From contig JAIYCU010000012.1 in NCBI GenBank assembly GCA_027487835.1, positions 147,718 to 211,717 of the forward strand: 64,000 nt of DNA, read 5' to 3'. Shown here in pieces: positions 25,393 through 33,387 of the stretch. The stretch is from Bacteroidota bacterium. Lineage in GTDB: Bacteria > Bacteroidota > Bacteroidia > UKL13-3. Made by a program: the position numbers and the translations under genes. A model generated the notes under the pieces. That model did not search any database, had not been told where the DNA came from, and worked only from the letters and a program-made list of their open reading frames with translations. Position 1 is the first letter of the stretch; every line of letters starts with the position of its first letter.

Positions 25393-26225
25393 TATTCCTC
25401 TTTTCAATTGGCATAAATACAGCCTATTTTCTAGCCGATTTATTCATCAAGCTAGGCAGTAATCAGCGCTCTGCTGGTAATTTGGTTTATCACCGTTCGG
25501 TGTATACAGTAGCCATGACTTTTCTATGGTTACTCCTCTCAGGTTCAATAGAAAACCCACCTCAGTTAACAGAAAGCTTGCAGTTGATAGGTTGCGGCAC
25601 CTTTTGCGTTTTGGGACTCTATTTTTATGTTAAAGCCTTGCAAGGTTTGCATTTTGTCAATGTTTCGGTGGTTGGAATTACAGGTGCATTAATTCATTAC
25701 CTACTTGGGGTATTTATAAATAATGAAAATTTTAATGCTTGGTTTTATGTAGCAGCCCTTTTATGCATTGTAGGAATAGCCATACAATGGCGCAAGCAAA
25801 GTCAACACAAAGGTATACTAGCAGCTTGTTTAAGCGCTGTATTTTGGGGCTTTGGCTATGCACTACTCAATATTCCTTTGCAAAAAGCAGATGCAGTTTG
25901 GGGTGCATTTATCCTTGAAGTTTGTGCCTTAATACTTTCAGGTGCTTTTATATTTCGGTTTGAACCAAGCTTTAAATTAAGGAAGTCGATTCAGTACGAC
26001 CACCACCTTCTTTTGGTGGCTTTTTTTACAATACTTGGATCTGTTTGGATTAATTATGCCTATCAAAAGTTTAACCTAAGTGCCTTAGGATTTATGCAAT
26101 TAGCCTTTTTTCCCTATGCAATGCTGGCGGGTTATTTTATATTTAAGGAAAGACTATCTAAGCTAGAATGGATTGGAAACAGCTTAGTAATGGCCGGGCT
26201 AGCTGTGTATTATGTCTTTATTTAA
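25386..26225 (+). CDS. EamA/DMT-family membrane transporter
   Basis: 279 residues with about ten hydrophobic helices in two similar halves, the pattern of EamA-type drug/metabolite transporters. The probable start is TTG at 25386, overlapping the purC stop as TTGA; no ATG occurs until about residue 45, inside the first helical hairpin. The last helices (MLAGYFIFKERLSKLEWIGNSLVMAGLAVYY) contain the typical E-R/K motif of the family. Substrate unknown. It ends eight bases into the convergent NAD(P)-binding gene. Confidence 0.8.
   Translation: MNLFLFSIGINTAYFLADLFIKLGSNQRSAGNLVYHRSVYTVAMTFLWLLLSGSIENPPQLTESLQLIGCGTFCVLGLYFYVKALQGLHFVNVSVVGITGALIHYLLGVFINNENFNAWFYVAALLCIVGIAIQWRKQSQHKGILAACLSAVFWGFGYALLNIPLQKADAVWGAFILEVCALILSGAFIFRFEPSFKLRKSIQYDHHLLLVAFFTILGSVWINYAYQKFNLSALGFMQLAFFPYAMLAGYFIFKERLSKLEWIGNSLVMAGLAVYYVFI
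25957..25966 (+). repeat. GGTTTGAACC motif copy 9
   Basis: Inside the EamA gene, read as RFEP in a loop between helices; full 15-mer TTCGGTTTGAACCAA. Confidence 0.7.
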
Positions 26226-26886
26226 CCGCAATGGCCCAATCAAAAATCTGGTCATTTAATACCAAGTGATATCCCTTTTTATCTGATAAAGCGGCATTAA
26301 TCAAAGCCTTGGCAACTGTTTCTCCCTTTATAGCTTTGTACAACTTTAATGGGCCTACAAAGGCAGGATTCAACACACGCATTAAATATTGAGAAATGGT
26401 TTCTAAGGGTCTTGACTCTGATCTATTGCCTAAAAGCAAGGAAGGCCTTAAAATAAACGTATTGTCAAACCCAATTTGTTGAATGGCATATTCTAACTCC
26501 CCTTTTAATCGACTATAAAATATTTTAGAATTTGTACTCGCACCCATTGAACTAACCAATAAAAAACTTTCCGCGCCATTTTTAAATGCAATTTGGGCAG
26601 TTTTTAAAGGGATTTCAAAATCTATACGCCTGTAATTATCTTGATTGGGAGTTTTGGCGCTGGTTGAACCCATGCAACAGAAAATATGATTCGCATTTAT
26701 CTGGTCTGAAAAGTTATCCAATTGATTAAAATCCAGCATAATTTGCTTAAACTTTTCATGCTTTATCACCATGTCTCTTCTTACCAAAACGGTTACCTGA
26801 GAATAATGCGGACTCTTTAATAATTCAAAAACTAAGTTTCTACCAATTAGACCAGTAGCGCCAATAACAAGTGCTGTTTTTTGCAT
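26218..26886 (-). CDS. NAD(P)-binding atypical SDR protein (HTATIP2-like)
   Basis: 222 residues. The Rossmann glycine motif GATGLIGRNLVFELL at the N-terminus binds NAD(P). The middle segment (HIFCCMGSTSAKTPNQDNYRRIDFEIPLKTAQIAFKNGAESFLLVSSMGAS) and FYSRLKGELEYAIQQIGF fit the atypical short-chain dehydrogenase group that includes human HTATIP2/TIP30 and bacterial relatives. The YxxxK pair is present as YSRLK. Substrate unknown. It lies two bases after a paralogue, so the pair is a tandem duplication in one operon. Confidence 0.8.
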   Translation of the reverse strand: MQKTALVIGATGLIGRNLVFELLKSPHYSQVTVLVRRDMVIKHEKFKQIMLDFNQLDNFSDQINANHIFCCMGSTSAKTPNQDNYRRIDFEIPLKTAQIAFKNGAESFLLVSSMGASTNSKIFYSRLKGELEYAIQQIGFDNTFILRPSLLLGNRSESRPLETISQYLMRVLNPAFVGPLKLYKAIKGETVAKALINAALSDKKGYHLVLNDQIFDWAIAVK

Positions 26887-26888
26887 GA

Positions 26889-27536
26889 TTAAATGTCTTT
26901 AGGTAAAAATTCCTTGCGGGAAGATTCATCATTTACAGCTGCGAATACCATTTTTTCGGCTAGAATATTTGCAGGGGTGGTAAACATTCTATCATAAAAG
27001 CCTAAACCAATCTTATTTAAAACTCCTCCAAAAGTCTTTTTAACATCATAGGCATTGCTATCAATTCTCACCGAACTGCTGATTCCGTTTACTTTAAAAA
27101 CATATAGTTTAGTAAAGGGTAATTTTTCAATTTCTTGTTGTAACTGACCTCTTAACTTAAATACAGCATTTTCTGATTGATGATGTGCTTTGGTATTATT
27201 CAATAAGAAAAAGTTCTTCACCCCTGCTTCATTGGCCATTTTAGAAATAGCCAATGGCACATCATACTCAAATTGGTCAGCATCCTTTAAACCAGTTGTA
27301 TTAATAAATTCTCTTCCTAATAAACAGAAGACATCATCTACCCCTTCAAAAGCATATTTAAAGTCTTCAAGTCGAGAAAAATCTACCAAAACACTTTGGG
27401 TATGTATATTTTTAAACCTTCTGCTTTCCCTACGGGTAAGGATAACAACTTTTTTGTAGTGCCTATTATTAAGCAAGTTTTCAAGTAAGGCTTGACCAAT
27501 TGAGCCTGAGATTCCAACGATTAAAGCATTACGCAT
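26889..27536 (-). CDS. Diverged NAD(P)-binding SDR paralogue
   Basis: 215 residues, co-linear with the next gene: GISGSIGQALLENLLNNRHYKKVVILTRR aligns with its glycine motif, and DDVFCLLGREF with its HIFCCMGSTSA. The SxxYxxxK-type residues are eroded (NTKAHHQSENAVFKLRGQLQQEI), so catalysis may be lost or changed. It is likely the diverged copy of a tandem duplication and may regulate or dimerise with its neighbour. Confidence 0.7.
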   Translation of the reverse strand: MRNALIVGISGSIGQALLENLLNNRHYKKVVILTRRESRRFKNIHTQSVLVDFSRLEDFKYAFEGVDDVFCLLGREFINTTGLKDADQFEYDVPLAISKMANEAGVKNFFLLNNTKAHHQSENAVFKLRGQLQQEIEKLPFTKLYVFKVNGISSSVRIDSNAYDVKKTFGGVLNKIGLGFYDRMFTTPANILAEKMVFAAVNDESSRKEFLPKDI

Positions 27537-27646
27537 AGTTTCGAATTAAGGGAAAATCCTGAGAAATTACAAGTTATTAAATTTTTAAAATTGGAAGTTC
27601 ATGTTTTTTCTTAACCTAAATTAAGGTTTTGGATAATCTACAGTTG

Positions 27647-27654
27647 TATTTTTG
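27647..27654 (+). promoter_or_regulatory. Putative -7 box of the YceI gene
   Basis: TATTTTTG matches TAnnTTTG 17 bases before the ATG. A TTTG at 27628-27631 lies upstream at a shorter than usual spacing of 15. Confidence 0.4.
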
Positions 27655-27671
27655 TATCAAAATTTAATACT

Positions 27672-28202
27672 ATGAGCACAACAGGAACTTGGGTTTTAGA
27701 CCCAACCCACAGCGAAATTCTTTTTAAGGTAAAACACTTAATGATTACCAATGTTAAAGGTGAATTCAGAAAGTTTTCAGCCAATATTTTAGGCGAAGAC
27801 TTTACCACAGCGCCAATTGAAGTGAGCATTGATGCCTCTAGCATTTTCACCAATGAAGATAATAGAGATGGTCATTTAAAAGGAGCTGATTTTTTTGATG
27901 TAGAAAACCACAAAGAATTAACCTTTAAAAGCACCTCAGTAAGCAAAGTTGATAGCGAAAACTACCTTTTAAATGGTGTATTAACTATCAAAGGCATAAG
28001 CAATAATATTAGCTTAAACGTAGAATTTGGTGGTGTTAACAAAGATCCATGGGGCAATCAAAAAGCAGGATTTTCTGTAAATGGAAAAATTAATAGAAAA
28101 GACTGGGGCTTAACTTGGAATGCGCCTTTAGAAACAGGCGGATTACTGGTAAGTGAAGAAGTAACTTTGATGGCAGAAGTACAATTTGTAAAACAGGCAT
28201 AA
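27672..28202 (+). CDS. YceI family protein
   Basis: 176 residues. It opens with WVLDPTHSEILFKVKHLMITNVKGEF and continues with TKAxFDxVDVSID-like IEVSIDASSIFTNEDNRDGHLKGADFFDVENHKELTF, the YceI signature of a lipocalin-like beta-barrel that binds isoprenoid or other amphiphilic ligands. There is no signal peptide, so this copy is probably cytoplasmic. It is a single-gene unit ended by a strong terminator. Confidence 0.93.
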   Translation: MSTTGTWVLDPTHSEILFKVKHLMITNVKGEFRKFSANILGEDFTTAPIEVSIDASSIFTNEDNRDGHLKGADFFDVENHKELTFKSTSVSKVDSENYLLNGVLTIKGISNNISLNVEFGGVNKDPWGNQKAGFSVNGKINRKDWGLTWNAPLETGGLLVSEEVTLMAEVQFVKQA

Positions 28203-28224
28203 TTGGGTGAATTGATAAAGAATC

Positions 28225-28258
28225 GCTGTCATAGAGCAATCTATGGCAGCTTTTTTTT
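28225..28258 (+). terminator. Terminator of the YceI gene
   Basis: GCTGTCATAGA pairs with TCTATGGCAGC (one G-U pair) across the stable tetraloop GCAA, followed by eight T. It shows that the ORF running on from YceI into the repeat array (28203-28601) is not normally transcribed from this promoter. Confidence 0.9.
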
Positions 28259-28288
28259 GCTTAGAACTTTACCTTTTCAAACATTAGC

Positions 28289-28600
28289 GCCGAGCCTTAT
28301 TGATGACAAATTTTATCTTATTGATAACCCGCTGAGCCTTATTGATGACAAATTTTGTCTTATTGATGACTTGCTGAGTCTTATTGATGGCAAATTTCAT
28401 CTTATTGATGACTCGCCGAGTCTTATTGATGGCAAATTTTGTCTTATTGATGACCCGACGAGTCTTATTGATGGCAAATTTTGTCTTATTTATGACCCGC
28501 GGAGCCTTATTGATTACAAATTTTGTCTTATTGATGACTCGCCAAGCCTTATTGATGTCAAATTTTGTCTTATTGATGGCAAATTTTGCCTTATTGGATG
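28289..28600. repeat. 42-bp tandem repeat array, about 7.4 copies
   Basis: Units start at 28289, 28331, 28373, 28415, 28457, 28499 and 28541, each exactly 42 bp, followed by a partial unit. Every unit is two 21-bp halves that share the core CTTATTGATG: one half continues GCAAATTTTGT (or ACAAATTTTGT), the other ACNCGNNGAGN. The halves are diverged from each other, the units only slightly. There are no unique spacers. The array lies between the YceI terminator and the tRNA-Arg terminator. All periods are multiples of three, so frames stay open through it. Confidence 0.9.
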
Positions 28601-28613
28601 ATAAGGCAAAAAA

Positions 28614-28638
28614 AAAGCCCCGAAAAATTCGGGGCTTT
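28614..28638 (-). terminator. Terminator of the tRNA-Arg gene
   Basis: On the minus strand AAAGCCCCGAA pairs with TTCGGGGCTTT around a 3-base loop, followed by a T run. The stem begins at once after the encoded CCA end of the tRNA. Confidence 0.85.
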
Positions 28639-28714
28639 GGTGGTCTCGACAGGATTCAAACCTGTAACCTTCTGATCCGTAGTCAGATGCTCTATTCAGT
28701 TGAGCTACGAAACC
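28638..28714 (-). tRNA. tRNA-Arg (anticodon ACG)
   Basis: The minus strand folds into a full cloverleaf: acceptor GGTTTCG with CGAGACC, anticodon arm TCTGA-CTACGGA-TCAGA with anticodon ACG, and T arm ACAGG-TTTGAAT-CCTGT. ACG would be edited to ICG by TadA and read CGU, CGC and CGA. The 3' CCA appears encoded (bases 28638-28640), with discriminator A at 28641. Confidence 0.95.
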
Positions 28715-28758
28715 ATCTTTGATGGGGTGCAAATATAGGAATAGCTATTAAAAACACA

Positions 28759-28791
28759 AAGGCGACTGCAATTTTTTTTTGCAGTCGCCTT
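28759..28791 (-). terminator. Hairpin terminator after the peroxiredoxin gene
   Basis: AAGGCGACTGCA and TGCAGTCGCCTT form a perfect 12-bp stem with an A/T loop, 20 bases beyond the peroxiredoxin stop on the minus strand. The T-tract after it is interrupted (TTTGTGTTTTT). Confidence 0.75.
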
Positions 28792-28810
28792 AATTATTTA
28801 CTTAATGCTT

Positions 28811-29278
28811 TTACAATGAGGCCAATGTTTCATTGATAGCAGCAAAATTTGGCAACTCTCCTGCATTTTCTAACACTTCAGCATATTTAATCGTTCCTTC
28901 TTTGTCAATCACAAAAGCAGATCTTTTGCTCACCCCTTTTAATCCTAAAATCCAATCTTCATAAATGGCACCATAACTTCTAGAAGCTTCTTTGTTAAAA
29001 TCTGAAAGTAAAGTGAAGTTAAGGTTTTGCAATTCTTTGAATTTACCTAAAGTAAAAGGCAAATCAACCGAGATGGCTACTACTTCGCAAGTGTCATTAT
29101 GGTAAAGGCTAATGGCATCACGAACGGTGCAAAGTTGTGTGGTACATACGCCAGTAAAGGCAGCTGGAAAAAAATGAACAATCAGATTTTTTCCAGAGAA
29201 ATCACTTAATGAAACTTCTTTTTTGTCTGAATCAATTAATTTGAAAGCGGGTGCTTTGTCTCCAATTTTTAAACTCAT
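28811..29278 (-). CDS. Peroxiredoxin (AhpE/BCP-like)
   Basis: 155 residues with the thioredoxin-fold AhpC/TSA pattern. The peroxidatic Cys lies in FFPAAFTGVCTTQLCTVRD, with a possible second redox Cys four residues on. VAISVDLPFTLGKF and LSDFNKEASRSYG follow at the expected places. It reduces peroxides in the cytoplasm, with electrons from thioredoxin or a similar donor. Single-gene unit between a tRNA and an NlpC/P60 gene. Confidence 0.92.
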   Translation of the reverse strand: MSLKIGDKAPAFKLIDSDKKEVSLSDFSGKNLIVHFFPAAFTGVCTTQLCTVRDAISLYHNDTCEVVAISVDLPFTLGKFKELQNLNFTLLSDFNKEASRSYGAIYEDWILGLKGVSKRSAFVIDKEGTIKYAEVLENAGELPNFAAINETLASL

Positions 29279-29332
29279 AGTTTTGATATTTATTTTATAT
29301 ATTATGATAACCTTTTGTAAGTAATTATGTTT

Positions 29333-30106
29333 TTACCAATATCGTCTGATGGTGCGCAATACATGCGTATGCTTATTGCGTTCGGCATTAAAAATCCCAA
29401 AACTATCTAAAGTATCTAGCCTAACTTTCCCAGCAGCATGAATTATTTCTCCCGACCCTAAGCCAATTCCTACATGGGTAATTTTCTCTGCCGTATCTCC
29501 AAAGTAAACCAAATCACCAGGTAAAATCTCTTCTACAAAGGTAATGGCCGTTCCCAAACTAGCCTGCTGATAGGCGTCTCTTGGTAATTGAATATTCATG
29601 CACTTAAAAACAAGTTGAGTAAATCCTGAACAATCAATACCCATAACACTTTTACCTCCCCAAAGATAAGGAACATTTAAAAATTGTTTGGCAAGCGTTA
29701 TGGCTTCTTCATGGGTTAAAAAGTTAGGTTTGAAGTTTTCGGTTTGAACCAAATATTCCTGCCCTTGATGCTTAAAACAAACCTGATTATTTTGAAGGAA
29801 ATTATCCGTTAAAACAGCGCCTATTGGCACAAAAAATGTTTCATTACTTTTTAAACCTTGTGCCTTCACAAAAGGAAAAACTGTTTGGATAATAGGTTGA
29901 ATAGGTGCCTGCAAAAGCAATTCCATTTGAAGCTCGTTTATCCAACCTTTATAAGTGTCGGCAGCATTTTCAATGAAATACCACTCCTCCCTTTTTTCCA
30001 GAATCGTATAAACTTCACCAAACAAAAGCTGAGAAACCATTTCACTTTTCGAGGTGGGTTCAGCCCGTAATGGCAATAAACTTAAGGAACAAATGCCTTG
30101 ATTCAT
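29333..30106 (-). CDS. NlpC/P60 family C40 peptidase with SH3-like N-terminus
   Basis: About 257 residues from the ATG at 30106; the track's start at 30181 would run into the divergent Hpt gene. The N-terminal 120 residues hold one or two bacterial SH3-like domains (PLRAEPTSKSEMVSQLLFGEVYTILEKREEWYFI). The C-terminal domain has the catalytic Cys in YLWGGKSVMGIDCSGFTQLVFK and the His in ITHVGIGLGSGEIIHAAG. Such enzymes cut gamma-D-Glu-meso-DAP bonds in peptidoglycan stem peptides. There is no obvious signal peptide, so it may recycle muropeptides in the cytoplasm. Confidence 0.88.
   Translation of the reverse strand: MNQGICSLSLLPLRAEPTSKSEMVSQLLFGEVYTILEKREEWYFIENAADTYKGWINELQMELLLQAPIQPIIQTVFPFVKAQGLKSNETFFVPIGAVLTDNFLQNNQVCFKHQGQEYLVQTENFKPNFLTHEEAITLAKQFLNVPYLWGGKSVMGIDCSGFTQLVFKCMNIQLPRDAYQQASLGTAITFVEEILPGDLVYFGDTAEKITHVGIGLGSGEIIHAAGKVRLDTLDSFGIFNAERNKHTHVLRTIRRYW
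29741..29750 (+). repeat. GGTTTGAACC motif copy 10
   Basis: Inside the NlpC/P60 gene, in the linker between SH3-like and catalytic domains, where the coding strand reads LVQTE; full 15-mer. Confidence 0.7.
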
Positions 30107-30167
30107 TGTGAGAATGTTTTGCGCAAGTAACAAGATTTTTTTGTATAGTTGTAGTGAATTTATCATT

Positions 30168-30515
30168 ATGGCTAACAACATAGATTTAAGCTACTTACAA
30201 GAAATCTCAGGTGGAGATTCAAGCTTTATTAAGGAAATGCTAGCGCTTTATGTGAACACTACAGCGCAAGAAGCGTCTCATTTTACAGAACTTTTTAACA
30301 ATGGAGATGTCGATGGCATTGGTCATTTGGCGCATAAAATGAAAGCGCCCATCCAAATGCTAGGCGCTAGTGAATTATTCGAAACCATTCGCACCCTAGA
30401 ACAAATTGGAAAAACGGGTCAAAACACAGGTCAAATCAAAGACTTGATAGACAAAGCGCAAACTTTGGTAAATGAATCAATTGAAGAAATACAACAAATA
30501 TTAGGCACCTTTTAA
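30168..30515 (+). CDS. Hpt-domain phosphotransfer protein
   Basis: 115 residues from the ATG at 30168. It is a single HPt four-helix bundle with the phospho-accepting His in GIGHLAHKMKAPIQMLGA. A free-standing HPt carries phosphoryl groups between hybrid kinases and response regulators. No kinase or regulator gene is adjacent, so the partners must be encoded elsewhere. It is followed within 25 bases by map and is probably co-transcribed with it. Confidence 0.88.
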   Translation: MANNIDLSYLQEISGGDSSFIKEMLALYVNTTAQEASHFTELFNNGDVDGIGHLAHKMKAPIQMLGASELFETIRTLEQIGKTGQNTGQIKDLIDKAQTLVNESIEEIQQILGTF

Positions 30516-30539
30516 GCCTTTTACTAATTCCATTTTACT

Positions 30540-31346
30540 TTGGCATTTAGAGATACGAGCAGTAAGATTATTATTAAAACAATCGAGCAAATCGAAGGGA
30601 TTAGGGCGAGTTCTATTTTAGCTTCTCAAGCCCTTAAAGAAATTGAACCATTCGTAAAGCCAGGTGCAAGTACCGAATACTTAAATTCTATTTGTGCCCA
30701 ATTTATAAAAGACAATGGTGCTATTGCCGCAACGCTAGGCTACCATGGCTATCCAAAAGAAACATGCATTTCTGTAAATGATGTTATTTGCCATGGGATT
30801 CCGGGCAAATACGAATTACGCGACGGGGATATTGTTAACATAGATGTTACCACCATTTTAAAAGGTTATTTTGGAGATACTTCGAAAATGTATTTGGTGG
30901 GCGAAGTGCCAGAACATGCCCAAAAACTTGTAAAAACCACTAAAGAATGTTTAAACATTGGCATTCAACAGTGCATAGAAGGGAACTCCTTAAATAATAT
31001 TGGCTATTATATCAATAAACATGCAGTTGCCAATGGCTATAGTACCGTGTATGAATTTTGCGGACATGGCGTGGGTATTAAATTTCATGAAGAGCCTGAA
31101 ATCTGCCATATCGCAGAAAAAGGAACAGGGCCTTTGCTTAAACCAGGAATGATATTTACCATAGAACCTATGATAAACGCCGGTAAAGCAAGGTCGAAAG
31201 TAGATCGAAAAGATGGCTGGACAGCCAGAACAATTGATGGTAAACTTTCTGCCCAATTTGAACATACCATTTGTATCACTAAAGGCGAACCGTATGTACT
31301 CACAGACATCGAGCATGCCTATCCAATTCCTACTGATATATTTTAA
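30540..31346 (+). CDS. map: Methionine aminopeptidase, type I
   Basis: 268 residues with a likely TTG start. The five metal ligands are visible: Asp in VNIDVT, Asp in YFGDTSKMYL, His in GHGVGIKFHEEP, Glu in FTIEPMINAG and Glu in QFEHTI. GYHGYPKETCISVNDVICHGIP is the family signature near the start. It removes the initiator Met from nascent proteins. It lies eight bases before the agmatinase-like gene. Confidence 0.96.
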   Translation: MAFRDTSSKIIIKTIEQIEGIRASSILASQALKEIEPFVKPGASTEYLNSICAQFIKDNGAIAATLGYHGYPKETCISVNDVICHGIPGKYELRDGDIVNIDVTTILKGYFGDTSKMYLVGEVPEHAQKLVKTTKECLNIGIQQCIEGNSLNNIGYYINKHAVANGYSTVYEFCGHGVGIKFHEEPEICHIAEKGTGPLLKPGMIFTIEPMINAGKARSKVDRKDGWTARTIDGKLSAQFEHTICITKGEPYVLTDIEHAYPIPTDIF

Positions 31347-31353
31347 ATAACAT

Positions 31354-32241
31354 ATGAAATTTTATAATCATAAAAAGAATTTTTTAGCCATTGAAGACGA
31401 CAGTCTTTATAGTTTAGAAAATGCAAAATTTGTAATTCAGTCTGCGCCATATGAATACACTTCCTCTTATGTTAGTGGCTCAAAAAAAGGACCTGAAGCC
31501 ATTTTAAAAGCCTCTCATTTTGTTGAGTTTTATGATGAAGAACTCGACCAAGAGACCTTTAGAAAAGGTGGTATTTGCACCCTTCACCCAATGGATTTTG
31601 AAGGCAAAACCAACGAAAAGGCGGTTAAACATATCGAAAAAAACACCTTAAAACTGCTCTCTCAAAATAAATTCCCAATCACTTTAGGGGCAGAACACAC
31701 CATAACTTACGGAACAGTTAGGGCTGTTAAGCAATTTGTGCCAGACGTTCACGTATTGCAAATAGATGCACACAGCGATTTAAGAATGGAATATCATGGC
31801 AATCCATATTCACACGCTTCAGTAATGGCAAGAGTGCACGAACTAAATGTACCCCTTACCCAAATCGGAATTAGGGCACAATGCATCGAAGAATCAGCGT
31901 TAATAAAAAGTAGTCCAATCATTCATACCTTTTATGCCCACCAAGTAAGAAACAATCCTAATTGGGCAAAAGAAGCCTTGGCAACACTTGGCGAAAATGT
32001 ATACATCAGCATTGATGCAGATGGTTTTGATCCTTCTATAGTGCCTGCAGTTGGCACCGCAGAGCCTAATGGCATGTTATGGCAAGAAACCTTAGACTTT
32101 TTAAAATCTGTTTTTGCAAATAGAAATGTGGTTGGGTTTGATGTGGTTGAAATTGCCCCAGTAAAAAACAATATTCTTACCGAATTCACCATGGCCAAAT
32201 TGGTATATAAGTTAATCGGATTTCAAACCTTAAAATCATAA
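31354..32241 (+). CDS. speB: Agmatinase/arginase (ureohydrolase) family protein
   Basis: 295 residues. Metal-binding motifs of the ureohydrolase family are intact: GAEHTI, QIDAHSDLRMEYHGNPYSHAS and SIDADGFDPSIVPAVGTAEPNG. The last resembles agmatinase (SpeB) more than arginase. It would split agmatine to putrescine and urea, a route to polyamines, but other guanidino substrates are possible. It stops one base before the cysteine desulfurase start, in the map operon. Confidence 0.85.
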   Translation: MKFYNHKKNFLAIEDDSLYSLENAKFVIQSAPYEYTSSYVSGSKKGPEAILKASHFVEFYDEELDQETFRKGGICTLHPMDFEGKTNEKAVKHIEKNTLKLLSQNKFPITLGAEHTITYGTVRAVKQFVPDVHVLQIDAHSDLRMEYHGNPYSHASVMARVHELNVPLTQIGIRAQCIEESALIKSSPIIHTFYAHQVRNNPNWAKEALATLGENVYISIDADGFDPSIVPAVGTAEPNGMLWQETLDFLKSVFANRNVVGFDVVEIAPVKNNILTEFTMAKLVYKLIGFQTLKS

Positions 32242-32242
32242 G

Positions 32243-33382
32243 ATGAAAGTATATTTAGATAATGCAGCCACTACTCCTTTAGATTTAGAAGTAGCCAAAG
32301 AAATGTACAAGGTAATGTGCGAGGATTTTGGGAACCCATCCTCCACACATGCGCACGGAAGAGTGGTTAGAACCATTATAGAAGAGGCACGTAAAAAAGT
32401 AGCGCAAATGCTTAATTGCGCCCCTGGCGAAATCTTTTTCACCAGTGGAGGCACAGAGGCAGATAATATGGCCATTCGTAAATCTGTAGCTGATAAAGGC
32501 GTTAAAAATATTATAACCTCTGCCATTGAACATCATGCAGTAAGCCATACCATTGAAGAATTAGCGCATCAAGGAAAAATTAAAATGCATTTGGTTGATA
32601 TACTTCCTAATGGGCATATTAACCTTGCTCATTTAGAAGAATTGTTGGCCGAAAATCAACAGGCCTTGGTGAGTTTAATGCATGCAAATAATGAAATTGG
32701 AAATCTACTAGATATTGAAACTGTTGGCAATCTTTGCAAACAATACAATGCCTTGTTTCATTGTGATACGGTTCAAACCATTGGGCATTATCCATTTGAT
32801 TTGCAAAAGTTAAAAGTTGATTTCTTGGCTTGTGCAGCCCATAAATTCAATGGACCTAAAGGGGTTGGATTTATTTATATTCATCACGCCTCGCAAATAC
32901 ATCCCTTTATTACGGGCGGCGCGCAAGAAAGAAACATGCGAGGGGGAACAGAAAATGTATATGGAATTGTAGGTTTAGCCAAAGCAATGGAAATTGCCTA
33001 TGCACACCTCGAGGAAAAAACAACACACATTTCTGATCTAAAGTCATATATGACCCAGCGCTTAAAAGAACTAGTTCCAGGAATAAGTTTCAATGGAGAC
33101 GCAGAAGGGAATTCACTTTACACTGTTTTAAACGTTAATTTTCCTCCTACACCAATTGGAGAAATGATTCTTTTTAAACTAGATATTGCAGGTATTTCAG
33201 CCTCTGGCGGCAGTGCCTGCTCATCAGGTTCCAATGTTGGTTCACATGTGTTAGCTGCCTTAAAAGTAGATCCTAACAGGCCAAGTGTACGGTTTTCTTT
33301 TGGTAAACAAAATACACGTCAAGAACTAGACTATGTTTTAGAACAACTTGAAAAAATGCTCGGATTAACCCAAACTGCTTAA
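32243..33382 (+). CDS. Cysteine desulfurase (NifS/IscS family)
   Basis: 379 residues. The N-terminus MKVYLDNAATTPLDLEV and HAHGR, the PLP-binding Lys in CAAHKFNGPKGVGFIY, and the sulfur-carrying Cys in SGGSACSSGSN mark a class I NifS/IscS enzyme. It takes sulfur from cysteine for Fe-S cluster or thio-modification pathways. No iscU or iscA is next to it, so whether its main role is Fe-S assembly or tRNA thiolation cannot be told. An IscA-like but Cys-free protein is encoded 17 kb away. Confidence 0.95.
   Translation: MKVYLDNAATTPLDLEVAKEMYKVMCEDFGNPSSTHAHGRVVRTIIEEARKKVAQMLNCAPGEIFFTSGGTEADNMAIRKSVADKGVKNIITSAIEHHAVSHTIEELAHQGKIKMHLVDILPNGHINLAHLEELLAENQQALVSLMHANNEIGNLLDIETVGNLCKQYNALFHCDTVQTIGHYPFDLQKLKVDFLACAAHKFNGPKGVGFIYIHHASQIHPFITGGAQERNMRGGTENVYGIVGLAKAMEIAYAHLEEKTTHISDLKSYMTQRLKELVPGISFNGDAEGNSLYTVLNVNFPPTPIGEMILFKLDIAGISASGGSACSSGSNVGSHVLAALKVDPNRPSVRFSFGKQNTRQELDYVLEQLEKMLGLTQTA
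32770..32779 (+). repeat. GGTTCAAACC motif copy 11
   Basis: Inside the cysteine desulfurase gene, read as VQT within HCDTVQTIGH, a conserved segment of the enzyme. Confidence 0.6.
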
Positions 33383-33387
33383 AATCT

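Noticed and set aside
28289-28600. CRISPR array
   Set aside because: Repeats are directly adjacent with no unique spacers, and there are no cas genes in the window.
28203-28601. ORF of 132 codons (and 28384-28722 in another frame) across the repeat array
   Set aside because: It begins at the YceI stop, runs through a strong terminator and consists almost only of the 42-bp repeat; the second also runs into the tRNA gene. The open frames follow from the period being a multiple of three.
28651-28665. Possible further copy of the dispersed motif in the tRNA (GGTTTGAATCC)
   Set aside because: This is the normal T arm of a tRNA and does not match the 10-mer exactly. The resemblance may be chance.
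30990-31316. 108-codon minus-strand ORF opposite map
   Set aside because: Antisense shadow of a clear methionine aminopeptidase gene.
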